Of a stretch of DNA of 64,000 nt, positions 1-9,532 are shown piece after piece. This stretch comes from Bacillus sp. ISL-51. GTDB lineage: Bacteria > Bacillota > Bacilli > Bacillales > Bacillaceae. A model generated the notes under the pieces. The model did not search any database. It saw only the letters and a program-made list of their open reading frames with translations, and was not told the DNA's origin. The DNA lies in NCBI RefSeq assembly GCF_018613535.1, contig NZ_JAGGQB010000006.1, positions 124,001 through 188,000 on the forward strand, given 5' to 3'. Position numbers and translations under genes: made by a program. Positions within the stretch are counted from its first letter, which is position 1, and each line of letters opens with the position of its first letter.

Positions 1-1035
1 AAGGGCATACCGGGAAATGAGAGAGAAGTAAGACAAGTGATGAAATCATACATAGAACCATTTGCCGATGACGTCACGACAGATCGGCTCGGAAGCTTGA
101 TCGCCAAAAAAGCCGGACAGGAGAACGGGCCGAAAATCATGATCTCCGGCCATCTGGATGAAGTCGGTTTTATGGTGACGCAAATCACTGATAAAGGGTT
201 TATCCGTTTTCAAACCGTCGGCGGCTGGTGGTCTCAGGTCATGCTGGCCCAGCGCGTCACAATCGTAACGAAAAAAGGCGATATTACGGGGGTTATCGGT
301 TCGAAGCCGCCTCATATTTTACCGCCTGACGCCAGAAAAAAAGCTGCTGATATTAAAGAGATGTTTGTGGATATCGGAGCAACAAGCCGTGAAGAGGCAA
401 TGGAATGGGGCGTTCTCCCGGGAGATCAAATTGTCCCGTATTTTGAATTTACGGTGATGAACAATGAAAAACATCTGCTTGCGAAAGCATGGGACAACCG
501 CATCGGCTGCGCGATTGCGATTGATGTATTAAAAAATCTGAAAAACAGTGATCATCCGAATGTCGTATACGGCGTGGGAACGGTCCAGGAAGAAGTCGGG
601 CTCCGCGGAGCAAAAACAGCCGCTCACAACATTCAGCCTGACATCGCGTTCGGTGTGGATGTCGGGATTGCCGGAGATACGCCGGGCATTTCTGAAAAAG
701 AGGCGCAAAGCAAAATCGGCGAAGGGCCGCAGATTATTTTATATGACGCATCAATGGTGTCCCATAAAGGGCTTCGCGATCTCGTCGTGAATACGGCGGA
801 AGAAGCGGGAATTCCTTACCAATTTGACTCCATTGCCGGCGGGGGAACAGATTCCGGTTCGATTCATTTAACCGCAAACGGAGTGCCTGCGCTCTCTATT
901 ACGATTGCAACGCGTTACATTCATACAAATGCCGCTATTTTGCATCGTGATGATTATGAGAATACGGTCAAACTGATTACAGAAGTCATTAAAAAATTGG
1001 ACCGGGAAACGGTCGATCGTATTACATACCAATAA
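1..1035 (+). CDS. ysdC: M42-family aminopeptidase YsdC (5' truncated by window)
   Basis: Reading frame 1 is open from the first base, so the gene starts before the window; 344 residues are visible, close to the roughly 360 of the family. The GTG-ATG near position 37 is internal, because the upstream codons (KGIPGNE) are typical of M42 N-termini. Metal-ligand motifs of M42 glutamyl aminopeptidase/endoglucanase-like co-catalytic metallopeptidases are visible: GHLDEVG (about nt 150), AWDNRIG (about 490), QEEVGLRG (about 588), FGVDVG (about 650) and ATRYIHT (about 910). It probably trims peptides in the cytosol; the physiological substrate is unknown. A terminator follows directly. Confidence 0.93.
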   Translation, partial: KGIPGNEREVRQVMKSYIEPFADDVTTDRLGSLIAKKAGQENGPKIMISGHLDEVGFMVTQITDKGFIRFQTVGGWWSQVMLAQRVTIVTKKGDITGVIGSKPPHILPPDARKKAADIKEMFVDIGATSREEAMEWGVLPGDQIVPYFEFTVMNNEKHLLAKAWDNRIGCAIAIDVLKNLKNSDHPNVVYGVGTVQEEVGLRGAKTAAHNIQPDIAFGVDVGIAGDTPGISEKEAQSKIGEGPQIILYDASMVSHKGLRDLVVNTAEEAGIPYQFDSIAGGGTDSGSIHLTANGVPALSITIATRYIHTNAAILHRDDYENTVKLITEVIKKLDRETVDRITYQ

Positions 1036-1043
1036 AGATACGG

Positions 1044-1077
1044 AAGAATCTGCTTTTTTCAGCAGATTCTTTTTTTT
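1044..1077 (+). terminator. Terminator of ysdC
   Basis: A 10-bp perfect stem (AAGAATCTGC / GCAGATTCTT) is followed by a run of T residues. The T-run overlaps the start of the putative AraR operator of abnA. Confidence 0.85.
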
Positions 1078-1089
1078 GTCTGTACAAAT
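1074..1089 (+). promoter_or_regulatory. Putative AraR operator (single) of abnA
   Basis: The 16-mer TTTTGTCTGTACAAAT resembles the AraR palindrome ATTTGTAC-GTACAAAT (established knowledge of the family). No second copy lies about 41 bp away, unlike at araA and xsa. It covers the -35 of the candidate abnA promoter. Confidence 0.6.
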
Positions 1090-1109
1090 ATAAGCGGCGC
1101 GGCTACAAT
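1081..1109 (+). promoter_or_regulatory. Candidate sigma-A promoter of abnA
   Basis: TGTACA (1081-1086), a 17-bp spacer, then TACAAT (1104-1109). The weak -35 lies inside the AraR-like operator, which would allow direct repression. Confidence 0.5.
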
Positions 1110-1156
1110 AAGAAATAACACGGAAAAATCAGAAAATTTAGGGGGGATCAATCTTT

Positions 1157-1171
1157 TTGTAAGCGTTTTAT
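1157..1171 (+). promoter_or_regulatory. Candidate CcpA cre site upstream of abnA
   Basis: TTGTAAGCGTTTTAT matches the cre consensus WTGNAANCGNWNNCA except at the last two positions. It lies downstream of the candidate promoter and just upstream of the Shine-Dalgarno, a position suited to roadblock repression. Confidence 0.6.
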
Positions 1172-1192
1172 TAAAAAGGGGGCATGAACAAA

Positions 1193-2158
1193 ATGAAAAA
1201 AAGATTCAAGCGCATCATCCGTTTTTTGTGTGCGGCATTTACAGCCGGTTTGCTGCTGATGTCTGCGTCACCGGCTTCGGCAGCGTTTTGGGGAGCATCA
1301 AACGAGTTGCTTCACGATCCGACGATGGCGAAAGAAGGGAACACGTGGTACGCTTTCGGAACCGGCTTGGAGGGTGAGAGAGGGCTGCGTGTTTTAAAGG
1401 CGGAAAGCAGCGGCGTGTGGACCGTTCAAAAATCAATCTTTTCAGCCCCGCTGTCATGGTGGAGCAATTATGTGCCGAATTACGGGCTTAATCAGTGGGC
1501 GCCGGATATTCAATATTACAACGGAAAGTATTGGCTTTACTATGCCGTATCCTCCTTTGGAAAAAACACCTCTGCCATCGGCCTCGCGTCATCAGCAAGC
1601 CTCAGTTCAGGCAATTGGAAGGATGAAGGACTTGTCATCCGTTCAACAAGCGCAAATGATTACAATGCGATTGATCCGGAACTGACAATCGATAAAGACG
1701 GAAATCCGTGGCTTGCGTTCGGTTCTTTTTGGAGCGGCATTAAATTGACAAAGCTTGATAAAAACACAATGAAACCGGCGGGCTCTCTCTATTCCATCGC
1801 TGCCAGACCGAATAACAGCGGCGCCCTTGAAGCTCCGTCTATCACATATCAAAACGGCTACTATTATTTGATGGTGTCATTTGATAAGTGCTGTGCAGGT
1901 GTAAATAGTACGTACAAAATTGCCTATGGAAGGTCAAAAAGCATGACGGGCCCTTATCTCGATAGAAGCGGGAAAAGCATGACGGAAGGAGGGGGCTCGA
2001 TTCTCGATTCCGGCAATAATCGCTGGATAGGGCCGGGCGGTCAAGATATTGTAAACGGAAATATTTTGGTGCGCCACGCGTATGACGCCGAAAACAATGG
2101 GATTCCGAAGATGTTAATTAACGATATTGATTGGAGTTCAGGCTGGCCTTCCTATTAA
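1193..2158 (+). CDS. abnA: Extracellular endo-alpha-1,5-L-arabinanase AbnA (GH43)
   Basis: Hydrolyses internal alpha-1,5 links of arabinan outside the cell. The chosen start is the ATG at 1193 (321 residues), because the GGGGG ribosome site at 1178-1182 is about 10 nt away; the ATG at 1184 is too close. An N-terminal signal peptide (KKRFKR, hydrophobic core, then SPASA before AFWG) indicates Sec export. GH43 catalytic residues are present: Asp in LLHDPT (about residue 41), Asp in AIDPEL (about 162) and Glu in LEAPS (about 215). It lies directly upstream of the arabinose operon with its own operator, cre site and terminator. Confidence 0.95.
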   Translation: MKKRFKRIIRFLCAAFTAGLLLMSASPASAAFWGASNELLHDPTMAKEGNTWYAFGTGLEGERGLRVLKAESSGVWTVQKSIFSAPLSWWSNYVPNYGLNQWAPDIQYYNGKYWLYYAVSSFGKNTSAIGLASSASLSSGNWKDEGLVIRSTSANDYNAIDPELTIDKDGNPWLAFGSFWSGIKLTKLDKNTMKPAGSLYSIAARPNNSGALEAPSITYQNGYYYLMVSFDKCCAGVNSTYKIAYGRSKSMTGPYLDRSGKSMTEGGGSILDSGNNRWIGPGGQDIVNGNILVRHAYDAENNGIPKMLINDIDWSSGWPSY

Positions 2159-2164
2159 TGAGCT

Positions 2165-2191
2165 GCCGGGCAATTGCGCCTGGCTTTTTTT
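2165..2191 (+). terminator. Terminator of abnA
   Basis: Stem GCCGGGC / GCCTGGC (one G-T pair) with a 6-nt loop, followed by seven T residues. Confidence 0.8.
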
Positions 2192-2206
2192 AGAAATAAT
2201 AAAAGA

Positions 2207-2236
2207 TTGACAGTTTCATTCCTTCTTAACTATAAT
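2207..2236 (+). promoter_or_regulatory. Sigma-A promoter of the arabinose operon
   Basis: TTGACA (2207-2212), an 18-bp spacer and TATAAT (2231-2236), both perfect hexamers. Two AraR operators and a cre site lie immediately downstream. Confidence 0.88.
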
Positions 2237-2238
2237 AA

Positions 2239-2254
2239 AATTGTTCGTACAGAT
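2239..2254 (+). promoter_or_regulatory. AraR operator 1 of araA
   Basis: AATTGTTC-GTACAGAT, centre 2246.5, matches the AraR palindrome well. It overlaps the transcription start region. Confidence 0.75.
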
Positions 2255-2279
2255 AAAACTAAAGTAGTTTATATTTTAT

Positions 2280-2295
2280 ATTGGTACGTATATTT
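2280..2295 (+). promoter_or_regulatory. AraR operator 2 of araA
   Basis: ATTGGTAC-GTATATTT, centre 2287.5, is exactly 41 bp from operator 1. About four helical turns fits cooperative AraR binding with DNA looping, as described in B. subtilis. Confidence 0.7.
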
Positions 2296-2299
2296 GTGA

Positions 2300-2314
2300 T
2301 TGTAAACGCTTTAT
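2300..2314 (+). promoter_or_regulatory. Candidate CcpA cre site in the araA leader
   Basis: TTGTAAACGCTTTAT matches cre at all but the last two consensus positions. It sits in the transcribed leader between operator 2 and the Shine-Dalgarno of araA. Confidence 0.65.
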
Positions 2315-2337
2315 TTTGATGGGAAGGGGAAATGAAT

Positions 2338-3831
2338 GTGCTTCAGATCAAGAATTACGAATTTTGGTTTGTAACGGGAAGCCAGCACTTATATGGAGAG
2401 GAAACGCTTAAGCTTGTCGATCAACACGCAAAAGGAATTTGTGAGGGGCTCAGCGGGGTGTCATCCAGATATAAGATCAAGCATAAACCAGTTGTCACAT
2501 CATCAGAATCGATTAGAGAGCTGCTGAGAGAAGCGCAATATCACGAGAATTGTGCAGGGATTATCACGTGGATGCATACATTTTCTCCAGCGAAGATGTG
2601 GATTGAGGGCCTTTCGTCTTACCAAAAGCCCCTTATGCATCTGCATACCCAATATCACCGCGATATTCCATGGGAAACGATCAATATGGATTTTATGAAC
2701 AGCAACCAATCCGCACACGGAGACCGGGAATACGGCTACATCAATTCAAGGATGAGGCAGACGAGAAAGGTTGTTGCGGGTTATTGGGATGATGAAGAAA
2801 TCAAACAAGACATCTCCCAATGGATGAGCGCTGCGGCGGCATGGAATGAAAGCAGACATATCAAAGCAGCCCGGTTCGGCGACAACATGCGGAATGTAGC
2901 CGTCACGGACGGTGATAAAGTCGGCGCCCAGATTCAATTCGGCTGGCAAGTTGACGGGTACGGAATCGGCGACCTTGTCGAGGTGATGAACAAAGTCACC
3001 GAAGCAGAAATAGAAGCGCTTTATGAAGAGTATGACAAACGGTACATCATCAGTGACGAAACAAAACAGGATGAAGCAAAAGTTTCTTCCATAAAAGAAC
3101 AGGCAAAAATCGAACTCGGTTTGACGGCTTTTCTGGAACAAGGCGGTTATACAGCGTTTACGACATCATTTGAAGTATTGCACGGGATGAAGCAGCTTCC
3201 CGGGCTGGCCGTTCAGCGCCTCATGGAAAAAGGGTACGGGTTTGCAGGTGAAGGGGATTGGAAAACGGCTGCCCTCGTGCGCATGATGAAAATAATGGCC
3301 GATGGGAAACAAACCTCCTTCATGGAAGACTATACGTATCATTTTGAGCCGGGTCATGCGATGATTCTCGGGTCCCATATGCTTGAAGTGTGCCCGACGG
3401 TCGCTCTTGATCAGCCGAAAATTGAAGTTCATCCCCTGTCAATCGGCGGCAAGGAAGATCCGGCCCGGTTTGTATTTAACGGAATTGGCGGTTCGGCCAT
3501 TATCGCGAGCATTATTGATATCGGGGGTCGCTTCCGCCTCGTGCTGAATGAAGCGGAGGGCCGGGAAGTTGATCATGAAATGCCGAGTTTACCTGTGGCG
3601 CGTGTGCTGTGGAAGCCTGAGCCTTCGCTGAAAACGGCTGCGGAAGCGTGGATATTGGCGGGAGGAGCCCATCATACCTGTCTGTCTTATAAGCTGACAG
3701 CTGATCAGATGCTCGATTGGGCTGAAATGGCAGGTATCGAAAGCATCTTCATTTCTCGTGACACGAATATCCGCGAACTGAAAAAAGAGCTGAAATGGAA
3801 TGACGCATTATACCGGTTTGGGGGGATTTGA
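2338..3831 (+). CDS. araA: L-arabinose isomerase
   Basis: Cytosolic Mn-dependent isomerase converting L-arabinose to L-ribulose. I prefer the GTG at 2338 (497 residues): it is 8 nt from the GGGG site at 2326-2329 and aligns with the B. subtilis start; the ATG at 2332 is the alternative. Active-site residues of the family are visible: Glu in GFAGEGDW, Glu in [10 protein letters not shown], His in GSHMLEVCP and His in GGAHHT. First gene of the operon; araB starts 1 nt after its stop, implying translational coupling. Confidence 0.96.
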   Translation: MLQIKNYEFWFVTGSQHLYGEETLKLVDQHAKGICEGLSGVSSRYKIKHKPVVTSSESIRELLREAQYHENCAGIITWMHTFSPAKMWIEGLSSYQKPLMHLHTQYHRDIPWETINMDFMNSNQSAHGDREYGYINSRMRQTRKVVAGYWDDEEIKQDISQWMSAAAAWNESRHIKAARFGDNMRNVAVTDGDKVGAQIQFGWQVDGYGIGDLVEVMNKVTEAEIEALYEEYDKRYIISDETKQDEAKVSSIKEQAKIELGLTAFLEQGGYTAFTTSFEVLHGMKQLPGLAVQRLMEKGYGFAGEGDWKTAALVRMMKIMADGKQTSFMEDYTYHFEPGHAMILGSHMLEVCPTVALDQPKIEVHPLSIGGKEDPARFVFNGIGGSAIIASIIDIGGRFRLVLNEAEGREVDHEMPSLPVARVLWKPEPSLKTAAEAWILAGGAHHTCLSYKLTADQMLDWAEMAGIESIFISRDTNIRELKKELKWNDALYRFGGI

Positions 3832-3832
3832 C

Positions 3833-5518
3833 ATGACTTACACGATTGGTGTGGACTTTGGCACATTGTCCGGCCGGGCGGTTCTGGTGAATGTCCGAAC
3901 CGGAGAAGAAATGGCGGCCGCCGTAAAAGAATATACGCATGCCGTTATCGATCATGTGCTGCCGAAGACCGGTGAAAAACTCCCGCGGGACTGGGCGCTT
4001 CAGCATCCGGCCGATTATATCGAAGTATTGGAGACTGCGATCCCGCAGCTGCTTCGGAAGACGGGGGTTGATCCAAAAGAGATTATCGGTATAGGAATAG
4101 ATTTTACGGCGTGCACCATTCTGCCGGTGGACGAAGCCGGACAGCCGCTTTGCATGAAGCCGGAATTTGAAGGGGAGCCTCACAGTTACGTGAAACTGTG
4201 GAAACACCATGCCGCCCAAAAGTATGCGGATCGCTTGAATAGCATAGCCGCAGAAAACGGTGAATCCTTTTTAGAAAGGTACGGCGGGAAAATTTCCTCT
4301 GAATGGATGATTCCGAAAGTCATGCAGATTGCTGAGGAGGCGCCGCATATTTACGAAGCGTCAGACCGGATGATGGAAGCGGCTGACTGGATAGTATACC
4401 AATTGTGCGGCTCATTAAAACGAAGCAATTGTACAACGGGTTACAAGGCGATATGGGATGAGGAGACGGGGTATCCGCCGGACCGATTTTTCGAGAAGCT
4501 GAACCCATTAATGAAAACGATTACAAGAGATAAACTGAGCGGAACGATTTATTCAGTCGGTGAAAAAGCCGGGGAATTAACGGAGAAAATGGCCGAGCTG
4601 ACCGGGCTTCTTCCGGGAACAGCCGTCGCTGTGGCTAATGTTGACGCTCACGTCTCAGTACCGGCCGTCGGCATCACGGAGCCGGGGAAAATGCTGATGA
4701 TTATGGGGACCTCAACCTGCCATGTATTGCTTGGGGAACAAGTCAATATCGTACCCGGCATGTGCGGCGTCGTTAATAACGGCATTTTACCCGGGTATGC
4801 TGGGTATGAAGCGGGACAGTCCTGCGTCGGCGACCACTTTGATTGGTTTGTGAAAACGTGTGTGCCGAGTGACTGCCTGAAGGAAGCAGAGGCGGGAAAG
4901 ATGGGCATCCACGAGCTTTTAAGCGAAAAAGCCGATCAGCTAATGCCGGGTGAAAGCGGTTTGCTGGCGCTCGACTGGTGGAATGGAAACCGCTCAACCT
5001 TAGTAGATGCCGATTTGACGGGCATGATGCTCGGCATGACACTGCACACACAACCGGAGGAAATCTACAGGGCGTTAGTCGAGGCTACTGCATACGGAAC
5101 GCGCATGATCATTGAAACGTTCAGAGAAAACGGCGTTCCGGTCGAAGAGCTATACGCAGCCGGAGGAATTGCCGAGAAGAATCCGTTTATCATGCAGATT
5201 TATGCAGATATCACAAATATGGAGATTAAATTATCCGGTTCTTCGCAAGCGCCCGCGCTAGGCTCTGCCATTTTCGGAGCGCTCGCAGCAGGAAAGGAAA
5301 ACGGAGGATTCTCCAGTATTACGGAGGCTGCCGCGCATATGGGAAAATTGAAGGAATACTCCTACACCCCAAATGCGGATAGATCTGAGGTTTATGACAG
5401 CTTATATGAGGAATATAAAAAGCTGGTTCAATACTTCGGTAAAGAAAACAATGTCATGAAACGCCTGAAGACAATAAAAAACCGCCAGTTTACGAAAGAG
5501 GGAGGCCGCCATGCTTGA
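3833..5518 (+). CDS. araB: Ribulokinase (FGGY family)
   Basis: Phosphorylates L-ribulose to L-ribulose-5-phosphate with ATP. The start is the ATG at 3833, preceded by GGGGGG inside the end of araA and 1 nt past the araA stop; 561 residues, normal for AraB. N-terminal [10 protein letters not shown] is the phosphate-binding segment of the first actin-like domain. [10 protein letters not shown] and [10 protein letters not shown] (C-terminal domain, nucleotide binding) are also conserved. The 3' end overlaps araD by 8 nt. Confidence 0.96.
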   Translation: MTYTIGVDFGTLSGRAVLVNVRTGEEMAAAVKEYTHAVIDHVLPKTGEKLPRDWALQHPADYIEVLETAIPQLLRKTGVDPKEIIGIGIDFTACTILPVDEAGQPLCMKPEFEGEPHSYVKLWKHHAAQKYADRLNSIAAENGESFLERYGGKISSEWMIPKVMQIAEEAPHIYEASDRMMEAADWIVYQLCGSLKRSNCTTGYKAIWDEETGYPPDRFFEKLNPLMKTITRDKLSGTIYSVGEKAGELTEKMAELTGLLPGTAVAVANVDAHVSVPAVGITEPGKMLMIMGTSTCHVLLGEQVNIVPGMCGVVNNGILPGYAGYEAGQSCVGDHFDWFVKTCVPSDCLKEAEAGKMGIHELLSEKADQLMPGESGLLALDWWNGNRSTLVDADLTGMMLGMTLHTQPEEIYRALVEATAYGTRMIIETFRENGVPVEELYAAGGIAEKNPFIMQIYADITNMEIKLSGSSQAPALGSAIFGALAAGKENGGFSSITEAAAHMGKLKEYSYTPNADRSEVYDSLYEEYKKLVQYFGKENNVMKRLKTIKNRQFTKEGGRHA

Positions 5519-6200
5519 AGAGTTGAAGGAAGAAGTGCTTGCCGCCAATCTGAAGCTTAAGGAACATAAACTTGTCACATTCACATGGGGAAATGTCAGC
5601 GGCATTGACAGAAAGAGCGGGAGAATTGTCATTAAACCGAGCGGTATCGAGTACAGCGAATTAACAGCTGACAAGCTGGTTGTCCTGAATGAAGAGGGCG
5701 GCATCCTTGAAGGCACACTTAAGCCTTCCTCTGACACGCCGACCCATCTTTATTTATATAAAGCCTTTCCGAATATCGGCGGAATCGTCCATACCCATTC
5801 ACCGTGGGCGACGAGCTGGGCTCAGTCCGGAAGGGACATTCCAGCTCTCGGAACGACTCACGCGGATTATTTTGAAAGCGCGATTCCCTGCACAAGGGAA
5901 ATGTACGACGAAGAGATTATAAAAGATTACGAGCATCATACAGGTAAGGTCATTGCAGAAACCTTCCAAAACCAGCAGTATGAACAAATTCCGGGCGTCC
6001 TTGTAAACAGCCACGGCCCGTTCTGCTGGGGTTCGGATGCATTAAACGCGCTGCATAACGCCGTTGTGCTGGAAACAGTCGCAGAAATGGCTTACCGTTC
6101 AATCATGCTGAACGAACAGGTCAGCCCGATTAATACAGTATTGCATGAGAAGCACTTTTACAGAAAACACGGGGCGAACGCATATTATGGCCAATCTTGA
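5511..6200 (+). CDS. araD: L-ribulose-5-phosphate 4-epimerase
   Basis: Converts L-ribulose-5-phosphate to D-xylulose-5-phosphate, which enters the pentose phosphate pathway. 229 residues, the usual length; the ATG is 6 nt after a strong GGAGG. Class II aldolase/epimerase fold with zinc ligands in [10 protein letters not shown] and [10 protein letters not shown], and the GTTHADYF segment. It overlaps araB by 8 nt, and araL starts inside its last 14 nt. Confidence 0.96.
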   Translation: MLEELKEEVLAANLKLKEHKLVTFTWGNVSGIDRKSGRIVIKPSGIEYSELTADKLVVLNEEGGILEGTLKPSSDTPTHLYLYKAFPNIGGIVHTHSPWATSWAQSGRDIPALGTTHADYFESAIPCTREMYDEEIIKDYEHHTGKVIAETFQNQQYEQIPGVLVNSHGPFCWGSDALNALHNAVVLETVAEMAYRSIMLNEQVSPINTVLHEKHFYRKHGANAYYGQS

Positions 6201-6984
6201 CACACCTGGATTCCTGATCGATTTGGACGGAACCGTATTCAGAGGGCAGGAGCTGATTGACGGCGCAAAAGAAGCGATTCACACCCTTCAGGCATTAAAC
6301 AAAAACATCGTGTTTTTAAGCAACCGGGGCAATATGTCAAGGGCGATGTGCCGGAAGAAGCTGCTCGGCGCCGGTATTGTAACAGATGAGCGTAACATCG
6401 TGCTTTCCTCCAGTGTCACCGCCGCTTTTTTAAAGAAACAGTATCCTTCTTCACAGGTATGGGTGTTAGGGGAAAAGGGGCTGACAGATGAACTCGCCTT
6501 AGCGGACATCGCCCTGGCGGCGGAACCGAAAGCGGCAGATTGGCTCATAATCTCCCTGCATGAAACCGTTACCTATAAAGATCTGAATCTGGCTTTTCAA
6601 GCGGCCTCCTCAGGCGCGCGTATCATCGCCACCAATCGGGACCGCTCTTTTCCGAAAGAAGACGGCCATGCCATTGATGTGGCCGGAATGCTCGGCGCCA
6701 TTGAAGCAGCGGCCGGGACGAGAGCGGAGCTTGTCATCGGCAAGCCGTCTTGGCTGATGGCTGAAGCTGCCTGTGAAGCGCTCGGTCTCACCCCCGGTGA
6801 ATGCGCCATTATCGGTGACAGCCTCGAATCAGATATCGCGATGGGCAGGCTGTACGGGATGAGGAGCGTGTTAGTTCTGACAGGCTCTAGCAAGCTTGGT
6901 GAACACCGTCTCTATGAACCTGACATCGTGCTGAATTCAATAAAGGATCTGACAGAATTAGCGAAGGAGGGAATCCTTTTATGA
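6187..6984 (+). CDS. araL: HAD-superfamily sugar phosphatase AraL
   Basis: NagD-like HAD phosphatase, 265 residues from the ATG at 6187, which overlaps araD by 14 nt. Motif I is DLDGTVF, with motif II in FLSNRG, a lysine in VIGKPSW and motif IV in GDSLESD. In B. subtilis AraL is promiscuous toward sugar phosphates and its translation is restrained by a 5' mRNA hairpin (established knowledge). Here too the start lacks a good Shine-Dalgarno; only CGGGGCG at 6170-6176 lies upstream. A longer start at 6145 inside araD is less likely. It overlaps araM by 4 nt (ATGA). Confidence 0.88.
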   Translation: MANLDTPGFLIDLDGTVFRGQELIDGAKEAIHTLQALNKNIVFLSNRGNMSRAMCRKKLLGAGIVTDERNIVLSSSVTAAFLKKQYPSSQVWVLGEKGLTDELALADIALAAEPKAADWLIISLHETVTYKDLNLAFQAASSGARIIATNRDRSFPKEDGHAIDVAGMLGAIEAAAGTRAELVIGKPSWLMAEAACEALGLTPGECAIIGDSLESDIAMGRLYGMRSVLVLTGSSKLGEHRLYEPDIVLNSIKDLTELAKEGILL

Positions 6985-8165
6985 AACGTATTGCAGAGGA
7001 CATTCAGTCTGCATTTGAAAAAGAAGGAGGCAGTCCGTCTCCTATCAAAATAGAAGACATTGTTATCGGGGCAGATGCTCAAGAGAAGCTTCTTCGATTT
7101 CTGCAAAAAAAACGCTGGAACAACACGATGCTCATCTGCGACCGGAATACTTACGAAGCAGCGGGCCGGGTATTGGAGACAGCCTTGAATGACGGCGGGA
7201 TAAAAGCGGCAAGCATTATCATCCCGGAAAATGAGTCCGGGGATGTGACGGCTGATGAACGATCTCTGGTCTATACGCTGATCCGTATCACGCAAGAAGC
7301 AGACGCATTACTCGCGGTCGGCTCGGGAACGATTCATGATATGACAAGGTTTGCCGCCTATCAGCGTGATCTGCCGTTTGTATCGTTTCCTACCGCTCCT
7401 TCAGTAGACGGCTTCACATCGGCGGGATCGCCGTTACTATTAAACGGAACCAAAACGACGATTCAAACGAAAGCGCCGATCGCCTTATTTGCGGATACGA
7501 ATCTCTTAAAAGATGCGCCCCGTTCCATGACAGCGGCGGGATTCGGCGATATGCTCGGCAAAATCACGTCGCTGGCTGATTGGGACATTTCCCGGCGGCT
7601 TTCGGGGGAGCCGTACTCGGCAGCCGGGGCAGCACTTGTGAAAGACGCGCTTTTGCAATGCATTGACAACCGCAATGACATTGCGATGAGAACAGAAGCG
7701 GGCATCCGGATTCTGATGGAAGCGTTAATCGTCTCAGGCCTTATCATGCTTGCCTTGGATCACTCCCGTCCGGCGTCAGGAGGAGAGCATCACATCTCAC
7801 ATTGGATCGAGATGGCATTACTGAAGAAAAAACAGCCTCAAATTCTCCACGGAGCGAAGGTAGGCTGTGCGTGCGTTATGCTTAGTGACATTTACAAAAG
7901 GCTTGCCCGTCATGAAAGGCTGACAGAACTTCCTCCCCACACCCGTGACGCCATTCAATCGGCATATGACACGCTGCCTGACGGAAAAACAATTGCCGGC
8001 TGGCTCACTTCTGTGGGAGGCCCCGCTTATTTCAATGAAATCGGTGTGGAAGAGGACATAGTCAGTGAGGCTTTCAAACATGCGCATACGCTGAGAGACC
8101 GTTATACGGGTTTAAAAATCATAAATGAACATGATGTGCTCTTTGGACACCATTTGTATCATTAG
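6981..8165 (+). CDS. araM: sn-glycerol-1-phosphate dehydrogenase AraM
   Basis: 394 residues. Family members reduce DHAP to sn-glycerol-1-phosphate with NAD(P)H and a bound divalent metal; the B. subtilis enzyme feeds heptaprenylglyceryl phosphate synthesis. Conserved GSGTIHDMTRFAAY and FPTAPSVDGF segments bind nucleotide and substrate, and histidines in ASGGEHHISHW and ILHGAKVG fit the metal site. ATG follows GGAGGG by 8 nt and overlaps the araL stop. Its place in an arabinose operon is conserved in the group although its reaction is not arabinose catabolism. Confidence 0.92.
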   Translation: MKRIAEDIQSAFEKEGGSPSPIKIEDIVIGADAQEKLLRFLQKKRWNNTMLICDRNTYEAAGRVLETALNDGGIKAASIIIPENESGDVTADERSLVYTLIRITQEADALLAVGSGTIHDMTRFAAYQRDLPFVSFPTAPSVDGFTSAGSPLLLNGTKTTIQTKAPIALFADTNLLKDAPRSMTAAGFGDMLGKITSLADWDISRRLSGEPYSAAGAALVKDALLQCIDNRNDIAMRTEAGIRILMEALIVSGLIMLALDHSRPASGGEHHISHWIEMALLKKKQPQILHGAKVGCACVMLSDIYKRLARHERLTELPPHTRDAIQSAYDTLPDGKTIAGWLTSVGGPAYFNEIGVEEDIVSEAFKHAHTLRDRYTGLKIINEHDVLFGHHLYH

Positions 8166-8190
8166 CCCTAAAAGTGGAAGGGGAAACGAC

Positions 8191-9489
8191 ATGAAAAAAG
8201 GGACCGCTCTATGTCTGGTGCTGATGGTCATGCTCTTCTCACTAGTAACCGGGTGTTCAGCAGAAAGATCATCCGGCCGTTCAGGTGAAACGGAGCTGAC
8301 ATTTTGGACCTTTAACGGGCTGCATGAACAGTTTTATAAAGAAATGGTCAAAGAGTGGAATGCAAAATATCCGGACCGCAAAATTAAGCTGAATACAGTA
8401 GTTTATCCATACGGGCAAATGCATGATAATTTATCCGTCTCGCTGATCGCCGGCGAGGGTCTTCCCGATATAGCCGATGTGGAGTTAAGTCGATTTTCCA
8501 ACTTTTTGAAGGGTAAGGATATACCTCTTGCCGATTTGACTCCGCTTATTGAAAAAGACCGTGATAAATTTGTGGAGGCACGCCTTGCGTTATACAGCAA
8601 AAACGGAAAACTGTACGGCCTTGATACACATGTCGGGACGACCGTCATGTTTTACAACATGGAAATAATGAAAAAAGCGGGCGTAAATCCTGCTGATATC
8701 AAGACGTGGGACGATTACCGGCAAGCCGGCAAAAGGGTGCGCAAAGCCGCCGGAAAACCGATGGGCACAGTTGAAACAAACGACTCCGGCACATTCCTTT
8801 CAATGATCTCACAGCAAGGTTCAGGCTACTTCAGCAAAAACGGAAAACTCATCCTCAACAGCAAGACAAATGTAAACACGCTGCACTATTTAAAAGACAT
8901 GGTGAATGATAAAACCCTCCTGCCTGCTCCCGGAGGCGGCCATCACAGCGAAGAATACTATGGCTTTATGAATCAGGGCGGGGCTGCTTCGGTGCTGATG
9001 CCGATATGGTACATGGGGCGGTTTATCGATTATATGCCGGATTTAAAAGGGAAAATGGCTATTTACCCTCTGCCGGCCTGGAAAAAAGGCGGCGACCGAT
9101 CTGCGGGTTTAGGCGGGACAGCCACCGTTGTGCCGAAACAAGCAAAACACTTGGAGCTTGCGAAAGAATTTCTCGGATTTGCGAAAGGTTCAAAGGAAGG
9201 GAATATAAAGCTTTGGACCGTGCTCGGCTTTGATCCGCTGCGCTGGGACGTATGGGATTCAAAAGAATTGAAGGAGAAAAACAAATACACGGAGTTCTTT
9301 CAAAACGGCACGTCGATTTTCTCCGCGCTGCTTAAAGTGAAGGATGAAATCAATCCGATTTATTTGCATGAAGATTTCTCTAAAGCAGCCGATCTCGTTG
9401 TCAGACAGGTGCTGTTCGACGCGCTCAAGACACAGGAAAAATCACCTAAGGAAGCCTTGGACGAAGCGGCGGAGCAATTGGAAAAATGA
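8191..9489 (+). CDS. araN: Arabino-oligosaccharide-binding lipoprotein AraN
   Basis: ABC-importer solute-binding protein, 432 residues from the ATG at 8191 (GGAAGGGG upstream). A lipoprotein signal ends in LVTGC, so Cys22 would be lipidated and anchor the protein outside the membrane. The family 1 binding-protein fold is indicated by TFWTFNG, the YGLDTHVGT region and a C-terminal helix-rich part. It works with permeases AraP and AraQ. No ATPase gene is present; in B. subtilis MsmX energises this importer. Confidence 0.94.
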   Translation: MKKGTALCLVLMVMLFSLVTGCSAERSSGRSGETELTFWTFNGLHEQFYKEMVKEWNAKYPDRKIKLNTVVYPYGQMHDNLSVSLIAGEGLPDIADVELSRFSNFLKGKDIPLADLTPLIEKDRDKFVEARLALYSKNGKLYGLDTHVGTTVMFYNMEIMKKAGVNPADIKTWDDYRQAGKRVRKAAGKPMGTVETNDSGTFLSMISQQGSGYFSKNGKLILNSKTNVNTLHYLKDMVNDKTLLPAPGGGHHSEEYYGFMNQGGAASVLMPIWYMGRFIDYMPDLKGKMAIYPLPAWKKGGDRSAGLGGTATVVPKQAKHLELAKEFLGFAKGSKEGNIKLWTVLGFDPLRWDVWDSKELKEKNKYTEFFQNGTSIFSALLKVKDEINPIYLHEDFSKAADLVVRQVLFDALKTQEKSPKEALDEAAEQLEK

Positions 9490-9532
9490 CGAGCCGCCGT
9501 ATTTACCAGAGAAAGCGGGGGAGGGAGTTCAC

